From contig JAPKYZ010000026.1 of assembly GCA_026394055.1 (NCBI GenBank), positions 62,001-126,000 of the forward strand: a stretch of DNA of 64,000 bases, in the 5' to 3' direction. Shown one piece after another: positions 1 to 8,211 of the stretch. Both the position numbers and the translations under genes were made by a program. The stretch is from Acidobacteriota bacterium (GTDB lineage: Bacteria; Acidobacteriota; Terriglobia; Bryobacterales; Bryobacteraceae). The notes under the pieces were generated by a model. That model saw only the letters and a program-made list of their open reading frames with translations. It did not search any database and was not told the origin of the DNA. Within the stretch, counting starts at the first letter, position 1. Each line of letters begins with the position of its first letter.

Positions 1-61
1 ACAACCTCCGGTTGTGCCTTGCCCCTATTCAGGCGACAATGGGAGGTTTGGGAGATCTGTA

Positions 62-2005
62 ATGTTTCAACTGTTTCGCCGTAAAGATACCGCTGTGCGG
101 TATGTGCTGATGGGCCTGCTGGGCTTGATTGCTGTTTCGATGGTCTGGACGCTGACGCCGTCAGGGATGGGTGGCGCCTCCGGCAACCGTTCGGAGACCG
201 TCATCGCCCAAGTCGGCGACGAGCAGATCACGATTCAGGAAGCGTCTTCACGGATCGAGCAACAGATGCGCAATTCCGGCATTCCCCGGACGATGGCTTC
301 GATGGTTGCCAACAATGTGGTGGATGGCCTGGTCCGCGAGAAGGCCATCGAGCTGCAGGCGCAGAAGATGGGCTTCACCGTCACTGATGACGAAGTGGTC
401 TCGATGATCAAGACCATCCTGCCGCAGCTGTTCCCGAATGGGGAGTTCTTGGGCAAGGACGCCTACTCTTCGTTCCTGGCCCAACGCGGCCTGACGACGA
501 CGGCCTTTGAGAGTAACCTTCGGCGCCAGGTGCTGGCCACCAAGGTCCAGAACATGATCAGCGAAGCGATCATCGTCACGCCGGCCCAGGTGGAGGCGGA
601 GTTCAAGAAGAGCAACGAGAAGGTGAAGGTGGAGTACGTTTCGCTTTCCATCCCCGAACTGAAGAAGCAACTCAGCGTCGATGATGCGGCGGTGAAGGCG
701 GAGTATGAAAAGCTGAAGGCCACCCTGAAAGTGCCGGAGCGGCGGGCGGCCACATTGGTGATCGTGGACCAGGCCCGGACCGCGGCCGGAATCCAGGTTT
801 CAGACGCCGATCTGCGGCGCGCCTACGAAGACAACAAGGAACGGTATCGCACGCCGGAACGCGTGCAGGTCCGCCACATCCTGCTGAAGACCACCGACAA
901 GGGCCCGGCCCAGGTGGCCGAAGCGCAGAAGAAGATTGAAGACCTGCTGAAGCAGGTGCAAAAGGGTGCGGACTTTGCGGATCTGGCCAAGAAGAATTCC
1001 GAAGACCCGGGCTCGGCCATCAACGGTGGCGATCTGGGCTTTGTCACCAAGGGTCAGATGGTGGCCAACTTTGAGGCCGCCGCCTTCGCCCTGAAGACCC
1101 CGAAGCAGTTGTCGCCGGTGGTGAAAACCGAATACGGCTTCCACATCCTGCAACTGACGGCGCGTGAAGATGCCCGCCTGCGGCCGTTTGAAGAAGTCCG
1201 CAACGAACTGATCGGCGAAACCCAAAAGCAGGTGGTGTTTGACCGGATGCAGCGCAACATCGACGCCATCCGTGCCGCCGCGGCGAAGAGCCCCGAGAAG
1301 CTGGGTGAGATTGCGGGTCAGTACAACGCGTCACTGGCGATGTCCGGCATGATGCAGGCCAGTGACAGCAACTTCCCGGAGATCGGCGCGCGCCCGGATC
1401 TCACGTCGTTGATTTTTTCGGCCAAGAAGGGTGAAGTGACCAGCATGGTGGAGGCGCCGGGCAACAAATTGGCCGTCGCGGTGGTTACCGCCATTGAACC
1501 GGAGCATCCGGCGCAGTTGGCTGATGTGGCCGACCGGCTCCGCAATGAATTGCTCACCCGGAAAGCCACGACGGAGCTCCGGGACCGTGCGGCGCAACTG
1601 TTGGCCAAGGCCAAGGCGGGTGGCGCGGACTTCAAGAAGCTGGCGGCTGAATTCAAGGGCGAGTTCAAGGCTCCGGCGGAATTTGCGCGCAATGGTGCGG
1701 TGGAAGGTCTGGGCAGCCCGCTGGTGCTGGAAGAAGCGTTCGGCAAACCGGCTGGCACCGTGACCGGCCCCCACATGTTGGGGGATTCAGCCTTTGTGGC
1801 CCGCGTCGTGGAATCGATCCCGGCAGATTTGTCAAAGCTAGCGATGGATCGTGAGAGCGTCGCGAAGACGATCCGGGACCGCCAGTCGCGTGAGCGGGAA
1901 GATCTGTTTGCGGATGGCCTGGTGCAGAAGTTGACCAAGGACGGCAAGGTGAAGATGTTCCCTGAGAACGTGAAGCGCCTGCTGGCTTCCTACGGCCAGT
2001 CCTAA
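62..2005 (+). CDS. ppiD: SurA/PpiD-like periplasmic peptidyl-prolyl isomerase
   Basis: This is a membrane-anchored folding chaperone that isomerises prolyl bonds of exported proteins in the periplasm. The product is 647 residues. It has a short cytoplasmic start rich in Arg/Lys, one membrane segment at about residues 12-34, a SurA-type N-terminal helical domain to about 180, and a parvulin (PPIC) domain at about 269-365 that opens with VRHILLK and ends with GFHILQLT. A second, weaker PPIC-like region may follow. The ATG at 62 is preferred over the in-frame GTG at 14 because a purine-rich GGGAG lies just upstream and the membrane anchor starts directly after it. It overlaps the next gene (TAATG), so the first four genes look like one transcript. 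The exact PpiD versus SurA/PrsA naming is uncertain. Confidence 0.88.
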   Translation: MFQLFRRKDTAVRYVLMGLLGLIAVSMVWTLTPSGMGGASGNRSETVIAQVGDEQITIQEASSRIEQQMRNSGIPRTMASMVANNVVDGLVREKAIELQAQKMGFTVTDDEVVSMIKTILPQLFPNGEFLGKDAYSSFLAQRGLTTTAFESNLRRQVLATKVQNMISEAIIVTPAQVEAEFKKSNEKVKVEYVSLSIPELKKQLSVDDAAVKAEYEKLKATLKVPERRAATLVIVDQARTAAGIQVSDADLRRAYEDNKERYRTPERVQVRHILLKTTDKGPAQVAEAQKKIEDLLKQVQKGADFADLAKKNSEDPGSAINGGDLGFVTKGQMVANFEAAAFALKTPKQLSPVVKTEYGFHILQLTAREDARLRPFEEVRNELIGETQKQVVFDRMQRNIDAIRAAAAKSPEKLGEIAGQYNASLAMSGMMQASDSNFPEIGARPDLTSLIFSAKKGEVTSMVEAPGNKLAVAVVTAIEPEHPAQLADVADRLRNELLTRKATTELRDRAAQLLAKAKAGGADFKKLAAEFKGEFKAPAEFARNGAVEGLGSPLVLEEAFGKPAGTVTGPHMLGDSAFVARVVESIPADLSKLAMDRESVAKTIRDRQSREREDLFADGLVQKLTKDGKVKMFPENVKRLLASYGQS

Positions 2006-2637
2006 TGGAACTAGTCCGGACGCTGATTAGCGCCGAGAAGTTGCGGTTGCTGCTGGAAACCAGCCTTTCGGGCTGGTATGCTTATGCCGCGCTGGCGGCC
2101 ATCGTTTTCGCCGAGACCGGGTTGCTGGTGGGCTTTTTTCTCCCCGGTGACAGCCTGTTGTTTGTGGCGGGAATGGTGGCGGGAACCGGGCGCCTGGAGA
2201 TCGTTCCGTTGATCGCGCTGCTGACGGTGGCCGCGATCGTGGGCGATGCGACGGGGTATCTGTTGGGCCGCCGGGCGGGTCCAGCCATCTTCAACCGGCC
2301 CTCCTCCCGCTGGGTGCGGCAGGAACACCTGCTGCGCACCAAAGAGTTCTACGAAAAGCACGGCGGGCAGACCATCGTTATTGCCCGCTTTGTGCCCATC
2401 ATCCGGACCTTCGCCCCATTTGTCGCGGGGGTAGCAGAGATGAGCTATTCCAAGTTCGCCTCCTACAACATCTTTGGCGGCATTGGCTGGGTGGCTGGGG
2501 TGACGCTGCTCGGTTATTTTCTGGGCGGCCTGCCGTTTGTGCAGAAGTACTTCGACAAGGTGCTGATTGCGATCGTGCTGATCAGCGTGCTGCCCATCGG
2601 CATTGAATACTTGCGGTCCCGCTCGCGAAAGTCCTAA
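2005..2637 (+). CDS. DedA family membrane protein (VTT/SNARE-associated domain)
   Basis: This is an inner-membrane protein of the DedA family. Members are linked to undecaprenyl-phosphate or phospholipid flipping and to envelope homeostasis. At 210 residues it has the usual family length. It shows an acidic-glycine entry segment ending in FFLPGDSLLF at about residues 43-52, a central ARFVPIIRTFAPFVAG motif carrying the conserved Arg/Pro pair, and hydrophobic helices at the C-terminus. The start codon overlaps the stop of the foldase gene, indicating translational coupling. The substrate cannot be read from the sequence. Confidence 0.9.
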   Translation: MELVRTLISAEKLRLLLETSLSGWYAYAALAAIVFAETGLLVGFFLPGDSLLFVAGMVAGTGRLEIVPLIALLTVAAIVGDATGYLLGRRAGPAIFNRPSSRWVRQEHLLRTKEFYEKHGGQTIVIARFVPIIRTFAPFVAGVAEMSYSKFASYNIFGGIGWVAGVTLLGYFLGGLPFVQKYFDKVLIAIVLISVLPIGIEYLRSRSRKS

Positions 2638-2652
2638 CCCGTCCGGTCTCCC

Positions 2653-3222
2653 ATGAAGATTCTCGATGTCGGCTGCGGGATCAAGAAGTATCCAGGAGCC
2701 ATTGGCATCGACCGATTGCCCGGCACGGCCGCCGACATTGTGCACGACCTGGACCAGTTCCCCTGGCCCGTGCCCGATTCCTCGTTCGATCAACTGCGGC
2801 TGATCCATGTGATTGAGCATGTGGGCGACGTGATCCGCACCATGGAGGAGTTGCACCGGATCGGCCGACCTGGTGCGCGCGTCGTGATCTCCACGCCGCA
2901 CTACACCGACTTCAGCTCCTTTTGTGACCCCACCCACCACTGGCACCTGAACAGCTTTTCGCTGCGCTACTTCGGCAACGACAATGCCGGTTTCGGGTAC
3001 TATTCCCAGGCAAAGTTTCGTGAGATTTCCGTCTACGTGAAGCTACTAGCACTGTGGAGGTATCTCGGCTTTGAGCTGCTGGTGAATGCCTTTCCCCGCT
3101 TCCGGCGATTCTGGGAGTTCTACCTCTGCTACATCGTCCGGGGCAAGGTGATCGATTGGGAGCTTGAAGTGATCAAAAGCGATGTTCCGTCAACTGCTGG
3201 ACCGGCTGCGCCACCGCGCTAG
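2653..3222 (+). CDS. class I SAM-dependent methyltransferase
   Basis: A small (189 aa) Rossmann-fold methyltransferase of the Methyltransf_11 type. Motif I (ILDVGCGIKKYPGAIGID) is at residues 3-20, almost at the N-terminus. A HVIEHV segment, typical of motif IV, sits near residue 55. The C-terminal third is rich in aromatic residues and Arg, as in methyltransferases found with polysaccharide genes. It lies 15 bp after the DedA gene and its end overlaps yraN by 41 bp, so it belongs to the same operon. The substrate is unknown. Confidence 0.82.
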   Translation: MKILDVGCGIKKYPGAIGIDRLPGTAADIVHDLDQFPWPVPDSSFDQLRLIHVIEHVGDVIRTMEELHRIGRPGARVVISTPHYTDFSSFCDPTHHWHLNSFSLRYFGNDNAGFGYYSQAKFREISVYVKLLALWRYLGFELLVNAFPRFRRFWEFYLCYIVRGKVIDWELEVIKSDVPSTAGPAAPPR

Positions 3223-3601
3223 ACTTCGCACGGGGAATCGGGAGCAGGCCCTGGGGCGCCATGGTGAAGATCTGGCTCACCGGTACCTGGAAGGCCACGG
3301 CCTGCGGGTGGTGGCTCGCAACTACCGGGCTCCCGGCGGCGTGGGCGAAATCGACATTGTGGCGCGTGATGGCGAGACGATCGTCTTTGTCGAAGTGAAG
3401 TCCCGCTCAACCGAAGAGTTCGGCTCACCCGACCGCGCGGTGGGCGCGGAAAAGGAGCGCCACCTTCTGCGCGCCGCCCTGGACTACGTCCGGCGCGCGG
3501 AAGCGGACTGGGCATCGGTGCGTTTTGACATCGTCAATGTGGTCTTCCAGAGCCCTCCCGCGATCCAGCACCGGCAGGATGTGCTGCGCTGGCGGACTTG
3601 A
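3182..3601 (+). CDS. yraN: YraN family (UPF0102) nuclease-like protein
   Basis: A 139-residue UPF0102/YraN protein with a restriction-endonuclease-like core. The conserved elements are GRHGEDLAHRYLEGHG at about residues 24-39, the GEIDIVARDG strand carrying the acidic residue, and VFVEVKSRS carrying the E-x-K active-site pair. Family members are widespread and often neighbour rnhB or rsmI. The cellular role is not established, but the nuclease-like D...ExK pattern is intact here. The ATG lies inside the end of the methyltransferase gene (41 bp overlap). The gene ends 5 bp from a convergent antitoxin gene. Confidence 0.9.
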   Translation: MFRQLLDRLRHRARLRTGNREQALGRHGEDLAHRYLEGHGLRVVARNYRAPGGVGEIDIVARDGETIVFVEVKSRSTEEFGSPDRAVGAEKERHLLRAALDYVRRAEADWASVRFDIVNVVFQSPPAIQHRQDVLRWRT

Positions 3602-3606
3602 GTTCG

Positions 3607-3888
3607 CTAACTCTTGGAGCTGCGACGTTCGCGGCGCAAGGCCTTAAAATCTCCCACCAACTCATCTTCGCTGGTGCCAGCGGCCGCCACTAGTTCCCGC
3701 ATCTTCTCACCGGCTACCCGAAGGGCCTCCAGTGTCTCCTGGCGAGCCTTGGGCTTCGTCGGAACATAGATGCCAATGGTGGCACCGTGGCGAGTAATCG
3801 CCACGGGGGTCGGCGATTCCAGGTACGTGGAAAGGTTCTCGCGGAACTCCCGGATTCCGACTTTAGCGGTTTCCTTCACTGGCGGCAT
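3607..3888 (-). CDS. Phd/YefM-type antitoxin, apparently solitary
   Basis: A 93-residue protein that begins with the Phd/YefM DNA-binding fold. The segment VGIREFRENLSTYLES at about residues 9-24 and the strand VAITRHGATIGIYVP are diagnostic of these antitoxins. The C-terminal half is charged and helical, as expected for a toxin-binding tail. An ATG at 3888 is preferred over the in-frame GTG at 3897. No toxin gene (Doc, YoeB, VapC) adjoins it: downstream is the convergent yraN and upstream is rsmB. It is either an orphan regulator or the remnant of a toxin-antitoxin pair. Confidence 0.78.
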   Translation of the reverse strand: MPPVKETAKVGIREFRENLSTYLESPTPVAITRHGATIGIYVPTKPKARQETLEALRVAGEKMRELVAAAGTSEDELVGDFKALRRERRSSKS

Positions 3889-3930
3889 TGCGTACACAAG
3901 GATAACGCAATTCTGTTGTGGACCCTCAGG

Positions 3931-4941
3931 CTACCGCGCGGGCTCTCCCGCGATCACGGCTGCGAAGAAGCCGTCGCCCTCATCATCGCCCGGCCAGCGG
4001 CGCATGGTTTTGATGACGGGTAAGCCAGCCACGACGTCTTCGTTCTCCTCGGGCTCCAGCGAGCAGGTGGAATAGACCACCCGGCGGCCTACTTTCAACG
4101 CCTGCTCCAGAATCTGGCGCTGCCGCTGCTGCTGGCGGAGGAAATCTTCCGGCCACAGGCGCCACTTGATCTCCGGGTTGCGGGCCAGCGTGCCAGTGCC
4201 GGAGCAGGGGGCGTCGACGAGAACGCAGTCAAAGATCTGGCGGAAGGGCAGCGGCTCGGTGGCGTCCAGCAGGACGCGGTGGCCGGGCACGGTTTCCAGG
4301 CGCCGCAGGCTGCGGTCTGCGGCGACGACCAGCGAGGGCGAATACGTCAGCGCTTGCCGGGTCTTGTTGCCGGGGGCGGAGCAGAGGTCGAGAAAAGTCA
4401 TGCCCGGAGCCAGTTCCAGCAGCGGCACGATGGTCTGCGCACCCACATCCATCCCACTGGGCGGAATGGTGAGCGCATGGCCGGCGATCGCCTCCGCTCG
4501 GGCTCCCCAGCGGGCCATCAGCCATTCCGGGCAGGACCATTCGGTTTCGCGATCGGGCCACGGCACGGGGTCACGCGTGACTTTGCGCAGCACGGCATTC
4601 ACGAGTCCCGCAGCGGAGCGCTTCCCGTTGCGCTTTACTAGTTCGACGCTTTCACCCACGGCCGCGTGGCGGGGGATGCGGTCCAGGTAGCGCATCTGGA
4701 AGATGCCCAGGCGCAGCGCGGTGCGGACCTTGTCGTCCAGGCGCGGTGGGGCACCAAAGTAGCCCATCAGAAAATCGAGCGAGAGCTGATTCCGCAGGAC
4801 GCCCAGCACCATTTCCTGCGCGAGACCGGCATCGCGGCTCTCGAGCGTCAGGCACCGGTAGAGCAACGCTTCATCAGAATGGGCGCCTCCGAGAACGTCC
4901 AGCAGAGCGTCCCAGGCGGCGGCGCGGGCGGGGCTCAGCAT
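3931..4941 (-). CDS. rsmB: RsmB/Fmu-type 16S rRNA cytosine-C5 methyltransferase, shortened
   Basis: The protein resembles RsmB, which methylates C967 of 16S rRNA. Residues 1-125 form the NusB-like RNA-binding domain (ALRLGIFQMRYLDRIP, AVGESVELVKR, GLVNAVLRK). The methyltransferase core carries DLCSAPGNKT (185-194), the motif IV cysteine in DAPCSGTGTLARNPE, and the catalytic cysteine in YSTCSLEPEENE. It is 336 residues, against about 430 for typical RsmB. The missing part is between the two domains, where the usual RNA-contacting insert before motif I has shrunk to about 25 residues. Its start overlaps the end of the upstream hydrolase gene by 7 bp. The shortening may change target choice. Confidence 0.87.
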   Translation of the reverse strand: MLSPARAAAWDALLDVLGGAHSDEALLYRCLTLESRDAGLAQEMVLGVLRNQLSLDFLMGYFGAPPRLDDKVRTALRLGIFQMRYLDRIPRHAAVGESVELVKRNGKRSAAGLVNAVLRKVTRDPVPWPDRETEWSCPEWLMARWGARAEAIAGHALTIPPSGMDVGAQTIVPLLELAPGMTFLDLCSAPGNKTRQALTYSPSLVVAADRSLRRLETVPGHRVLLDATEPLPFRQIFDCVLVDAPCSGTGTLARNPEIKWRLWPEDFLRQQQRQRQILEQALKVGRRVVYSTCSLEPEENEDVVAGLPVIKTMRRWPGDDEGDGFFAAVIAGEPAR

Positions 4942-5867
4942 GTGGCCTCCGCGTGTTGGCGCACCACGTCCAGCACCAGTTCGGGAGCATCCAGGTGCAC
5001 CCAGTGCCCGCCACGCGGGGCCACCAGATGGCGGCCGCGCGATGAGAGAGAGGCCAGGCGCTGGTGCTCAGCTTGCAGTTCGGGCGTCAGATGCGCGCCT
5101 GAGATCACAGTCAACGGCAAATCTCCTAAGGGTGCCCAGCGGGCTCCATCTTCACAACTGGCTTCGAGCGATGCAAAGTACCGGGCAACCGTTCGAAAGC
5201 TGCCCGGCTGCGACCAATGGCGGCGCACCAGTGGCCAAGTCCAGGCGGGCATCTTCGAAATCTCACCCAGCAGTTGCCGCAATCGCGGATGGCGGATGGA
5301 GCCGACGCCACCTCCCCGCCCCAGCAACGAACGCAGCAGGCCAGTAGAGGCAACGGCGGCCATCACCCGGGCCGCCGTAACGCCGCGGCGCCAGCGGCGA
5401 CGGGAAGCTGGCGTGGACGGCCACCATTCTCCGATCAGGATCGGGTCCAGCAGAATCAAGCCCGCCACGCGGCTGGGCTGGAGCTCAGCCAACAGACGAA
5501 CGATCAAGCCGCCAAAGGAGTGGCCCAGCAAGATCAGCCTTTCTTGCGCCAGCGAACCCACGTCCAGCAGTTCCGCCAACTCGAGCGCACATTGGCGCGC
5601 GGTGCGCGGCTCCGGGCGTGGGGCGGATTCGCCATAGCCCGGCCGGTCATACACGACGACGCGGGTGAACTCCGCCAACTGCGGCACCAGGCCCATCCAG
5701 TTCAGGTGGGAGCCGGCAATGCCTGATTCACACAACACCAGCGGACCCTCATGGCCAAACTGTTTCCGTGCAATGGGCTGGGTGGGAGGGTTCAAAGTAC
5801 TTCGCGTGGCAGGCGGACCGGCGTCGCTTCCGATTATGGCAGAACATGCTAAAGTTGCGGAGAGCAT
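4935..5867 (-). CDS. alpha/beta hydrolase
   Basis: An alpha/beta-hydrolase-fold protein. The nucleophile elbow is GHSFGG, preceded by an oxyanion-type strand (LVLCESGIAGSHLNW) and a VVVYDRPGYGES turn. The catalytic Asp is probably in the strand before the HLTPE loop, and the catalytic His is in RGGHWVHLDAPE near the C-terminus. The start is uncertain. The ATG at 5867 would make it face ssb with no intergenic space, and an in-frame TTG at 5795 is a reasonable alternative giving a divergent promoter. It shares a transcript with rsmB. The substrate is not predictable; esterase or haloalkane-dehalogenase-like chemistry is possible. Confidence 0.8.
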   Translation of the reverse strand: MLSATLACSAIIGSDAGPPATRSTLNPPTQPIARKQFGHEGPLVLCESGIAGSHLNWMGLVPQLAEFTRVVVYDRPGYGESAPRPEPRTARQCALELAELLDVGSLAQERLILLGHSFGGLIVRLLAELQPSRVAGLILLDPILIGEWWPSTPASRRRWRRGVTAARVMAAVASTGLLRSLLGRGGGVGSIRHPRLRQLLGEISKMPAWTWPLVRRHWSQPGSFRTVARYFASLEASCEDGARWAPLGDLPLTVISGAHLTPELQAEHQRLASLSSRGRHLVAPRGGHWVHLDAPELVLDVVRQHAEATC

Positions 5868-6348
5868 GGCACGTAGCGTCAATAAAGTAATCCTGATCGG
5901 CAATTTGGGCCGCGATGCGGAAACCCGCTTTACTCCCCAGGGAGTTGCCGTCACCCAGTTCTCGGTGGCCACTTCGCGCCGCTGGAAAGATCAGCAGACC
6001 GGCGATTGGAAAGAAGCCACCACCTGGAACAACGTGGTGTTGTGGCGTCAGGAAAACGTCGGCACCTACCTGTTGAAGGGCAAGCAGGTCTACGTCGAAG
6101 GGCGCCTGGAAACGCGCAGCTACGACGACAAGGACGGCAACAAGAAGTACACCACTGAAGTGGTGGCCGAAGAAGTGATCCTGCTGGGTGGCCGTGGTGA
6201 AGGCGGCGGTGGCGAAGAGTTCCAGGGCGGCGGCATGCAGTCCGCACCTCGTCGCGCGGGCGGTGGACGTCCGATGCAGCAGGGTGCGCCCTCGGGCGGC
6301 CACGACGATTTCGCGCCGGGCATCACGGACGACGACGTTCCGTTCTAA
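5866..6348 (+). CDS. ssb: single-stranded DNA-binding protein SSB
   Basis: A 160-residue SSB. The OB fold spans residues 1-105, with the typical opening SVNKVILIGNLGRDAETR, a QFSVATSRRW strand and the VYVEGRLETR strand. A Gly-rich linker follows, then the acidic tip DDDVPF that recruits partner proteins. ATG 5866 is chosen because homology begins there; upstream in-frame codons would add 67 unrelated residues. It faces the hydrolase gene and is followed 9 bp later by a small gene pair. Confidence 0.95.
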   Translation: MARSVNKVILIGNLGRDAETRFTPQGVAVTQFSVATSRRWKDQQTGDWKEATTWNNVVLWRQENVGTYLLKGKQVYVEGRLETRSYDDKDGNKKYTTEVVAEEVILLGGRGEGGGGEEFQGGGMQSAPRRAGGGRPMQQGAPSGGHDDFAPGITDDDVPF

Positions 6349-6357
6349 GGCGCCGCA

Positions 6358-6573
6358 ATGCAGACGTCAGCCGCACATGTTTCCCACGGCCGAGCGGCCG
6401 AATCACTGGAGGCGAAGGCCCAGTGGTTCCAGTCGCTCACCTTGGAGGAACGGATGGATTACTTGTGCGAGATGACGGACATGATCGTCGAGAACAATCC
6501 TCGAATTCTGGAGCAGCGCCATACTGAACCGGTTGCAGGGCGTATTCGCGTCCTTAAACTCGCGGAACTGTAA
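6358..6573 (+). CDS. small protein upstream of nucleotidyltransferase (putative antitoxin-like partner)
   Basis: A 71-residue protein with no family I can name with certainty. It is helical and acidic in the middle (LEERMDYLCEMTDMIVENNPRI) and ends with GRIRVLKLAEL. It overlaps the following nucleotidyltransferase-fold gene by 41 bp, so the two are translationally coupled. By position and size it could be the neutralising partner of a MNT/AbiEii-type toxin. That role is inference from context only. Confidence 0.6.
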   Translation: MQTSAAHVSHGRAAESLEAKAQWFQSLTLEERMDYLCEMTDMIVENNPRILEQRHTEPVAGRIRVLKLAEL

Positions 6574-6955
6574 GTATGTGGTGCTGGGCGGCATCGCTGC
6601 GGTGCTGCATGGCGTCCCTCGAGCCACGTTCGACTTGGATCTTCTGATCGAGGCAACCGCTGAGAACGCGGTCCGCTTACTGGACGGCTTGAGGGAAGCC
6701 GGGTTGGGAACGGCGGCGATGACCACGCCAGCCGAGATCCTCGACAATGAGATTACCGTGTTCAGCGACCGCGTTCGCATCGATGTGCAAACCAGCACTC
6801 CGGGCCTAACCTTCGACGCCGCATGGGCGCACCGGATCAGCATGAAATATGGGCCTGTGCAGATCCCGGTGGTCAGCCGCGAGGATCTGATTGCCTCGAA
6901 ACGTGCTGCCGGTCGGTCTGTTGACCTAGAGGATGTTCGGGCGTTGGGGGGCTAG
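6533..6955 (+). CDS. nucleotidyltransferase-fold protein (AbiEii/MNT-like)
   Basis: A 140-residue minimal nucleotidyltransferase. The signature is present: GGIAAVLHG at about residues 20-28, the D-x-D pair in ATFDLDLLIE, and a third acidic residue in RIDVQTS. The protein ends shortly after SREDLIASKRAAGRSVDLEDVRAL, the usual end of this domain in AbiEii/DUF6036-like proteins. The likely start is TTG 6533, inside the end of the preceding 71-residue gene. Such proteins act as toxins or RNA/protein nucleotidylating enzymes. Here all three catalytic acids are kept, so activity is plausible. Confidence 0.75.
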   Translation: MQGVFASLNSRNCKYVVLGGIAAVLHGVPRATFDLDLLIEATAENAVRLLDGLREAGLGTAAMTTPAEILDNEITVFSDRVRIDVQTSTPGLTFDAAWAHRISMKYGPVQIPVVSREDLIASKRAAGRSVDLEDVRALGG

Positions 6956-6975
6956 GGGAAACCGCCGAATTCAGC

Positions 6976-7287
6976 TTACCCCAACATCGCCAACGCACCC
7001 TCAAGCTCACCCAACGTGTGACCATCACCGGTCCGGCGAGCAGTAGCAATCCCGTCGCGATAGATCGCCTTAGCGTCTTCTGTGCGACCCAGGGTTTCCA
7101 GCGCCCGGCCGCCGTGGAAGTAGGCGGCGACGTAGTTGGGGTCGTGTTCGATCAGCGTGCGGAACTCGGTCACCGCTCCTTCGCCGTCGCCGGAGTTCAG
7201 CAGGTCCAGCGCCAGGCCGTAGCGGACGAAGCTGTTTTTCGGGTCTTGCGCCAGCATTTGGCGGAGGGCATCGGATCGGGCACTCAT
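6976..7287 (-). CDS. small tetratricopeptide-repeat protein
   Basis: A 103-residue soluble protein built almost wholly of TPR helices. One repeat is seen around FVRYGLALDLLNSGDGEGAV, a second around VAAYFHGGRALETLGR, and a third partial one near the end. There is no signal peptide or membrane segment, so it is probably a cytoplasmic adaptor. Its ATG overlaps the 5' side of the divergent transcript, and its 3' end lies 20 bp from the convergent nucleotidyltransferase gene. The partner is unknown. Confidence 0.75.
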   Translation of the reverse strand: MSARSDALRQMLAQDPKNSFVRYGLALDLLNSGDGEGAVTEFRTLIEHDPNYVAAYFHGGRALETLGRTEDAKAIYRDGIATARRTGDGHTLGELEGALAMLG

Positions 7288-7357
7288 GCTCTCTATGATA
7301 CCGGGCGCTGGCGCGCAGGCGGCCTTGAAAACGGGCGATCGTGTTAAGATTCAGCGC

Positions 7358-7687
7358 GTGCCGTGCCCTTACTTTGAGCCCCAGACGAAGTCTCGCCGTG
7401 CGATCTCATTCCGGCTGCCGTTGCGGGCGTTTTGGCGGGGACGCTGCACGGTGGGAGGGACGCCCGACGAAGAGGCACAGCTGGAACAGTGCAACTTCGG
7501 CTATGCCCTGCCCTGCCCGCACTTGCCGCCGGAACGGGAAGCGGACGCCGTGCGCTTCAGTCAGCGGCCGGAAGGGCCGATGTTTATCCTGGAGAAGGAT
7601 CATCGTCCGGTGCGTTGGGGTGGGTTTACCATCATCGAGCCGGGTACGGTGCTCTCGACGCAGGCAAAGGCATGGCTGAAACCATAA
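7358..7687 (+). CDS. conserved hypothetical protein with four cysteines
   Basis: A 109-residue protein starting at GTG 7358, where an opening CPYFEPQ segment begins. Cysteines occur at about positions 3, 30, 45 and 53 (CPYFEP, GRCTVGG, EQCNFGYALPCPHLP), so it could bind zinc or an Fe-S cluster. I do not recognise a named family. The stop codon lies inside the next gene, a thioesterase, with 16 bp of overlap, so the two are co-translated and probably functionally linked. Confidence 0.65.
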   Translation: MPCPYFEPQTKSRRAISFRLPLRAFWRGRCTVGGTPDEEAQLEQCNFGYALPCPHLPPEREADAVRFSQRPEGPMFILEKDHRPVRWGGFTIIEPGTVLSTQAKAWLKP

Positions 7688-8196
7688 CTCCCCCCACTCC
7701 CGAACCCCGGTCGCTGGAGCCGCGGACGGTCCGCGAATCGCTGTCGGAGATCTCTGAGCTGGCGCTGCCCAATGACGCCAACCCGCTGGGCAACCTGATC
7801 GGCGGCAAAGTGATGCACTTGGTCGATATCGCGGCGGCGATCGCCGCCAGCCGCCATTCCCGGCACCCTTGCGTGACCGCGTCGGTGGACCACATGACCT
7901 TTCTCCACCCGGTGCACATTGGCGAACTGGTGGTGGTGAAAGCCAGCGTCAACCGCGCCTTTACGACGTCGATGGAAGTGGGCGTCAAGGTGATCGTCGA
8001 AAATCTGCGGACGGGTACGGTGCGGCACACGTCGTCGGCCTATTTGACGTTTGTGGCCCTGGATGCGGAGGGAAAGCACACGCGCGTCCCGCCGGTGGTG
8101 CCGGAAACGGAGGCGGAGAAGCGGCGCTATGAGGCGGCCGGGGAGCGGCGCCGGTATCGGCTGGCAGCGCGGGCTCAGGCTGGCCCGGCGAGCTGA
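7672..8196 (+). CDS. acyl-CoA thioesterase, hot-dog fold
   Basis: A 174-residue thioesterase of the YciA/ACOT class, which releases free fatty acid from acyl-CoA in the cytoplasm. The hot-dog core runs from LPNDANPLGNLIGGKVMHLVDI (about residues 27-48), with the catalytic Asp in the helix, through SVDHMTFLHPVHIGE, to a last strand SSAYLTFVAL. The C-terminal tail is rich in Arg/Glu, as is common in this class. ATG 7672 follows the cysteine-protein frame closely. A long perfect hairpin follows its stop. Confidence 0.86.
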   Translation: MAETITPPTPEPRSLEPRTVRESLSEISELALPNDANPLGNLIGGKVMHLVDIAAAIAASRHSRHPCVTASVDHMTFLHPVHIGELVVVKASVNRAFTTSMEVGVKVIVENLRTGTVRHTSSAYLTFVALDAEGKHTRVPPVVPETEAEKRRYEAAGERRRYRLAARAQAGPAS

Positions 8197-8211
8197 AGGG
8201 CTTTCGCGGGC

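Noticed and set aside
2011-2946. 311-codon open frame on the minus strand
   Set aside because: It spans the DedA and methyltransferase genes antisense, without family motifs.
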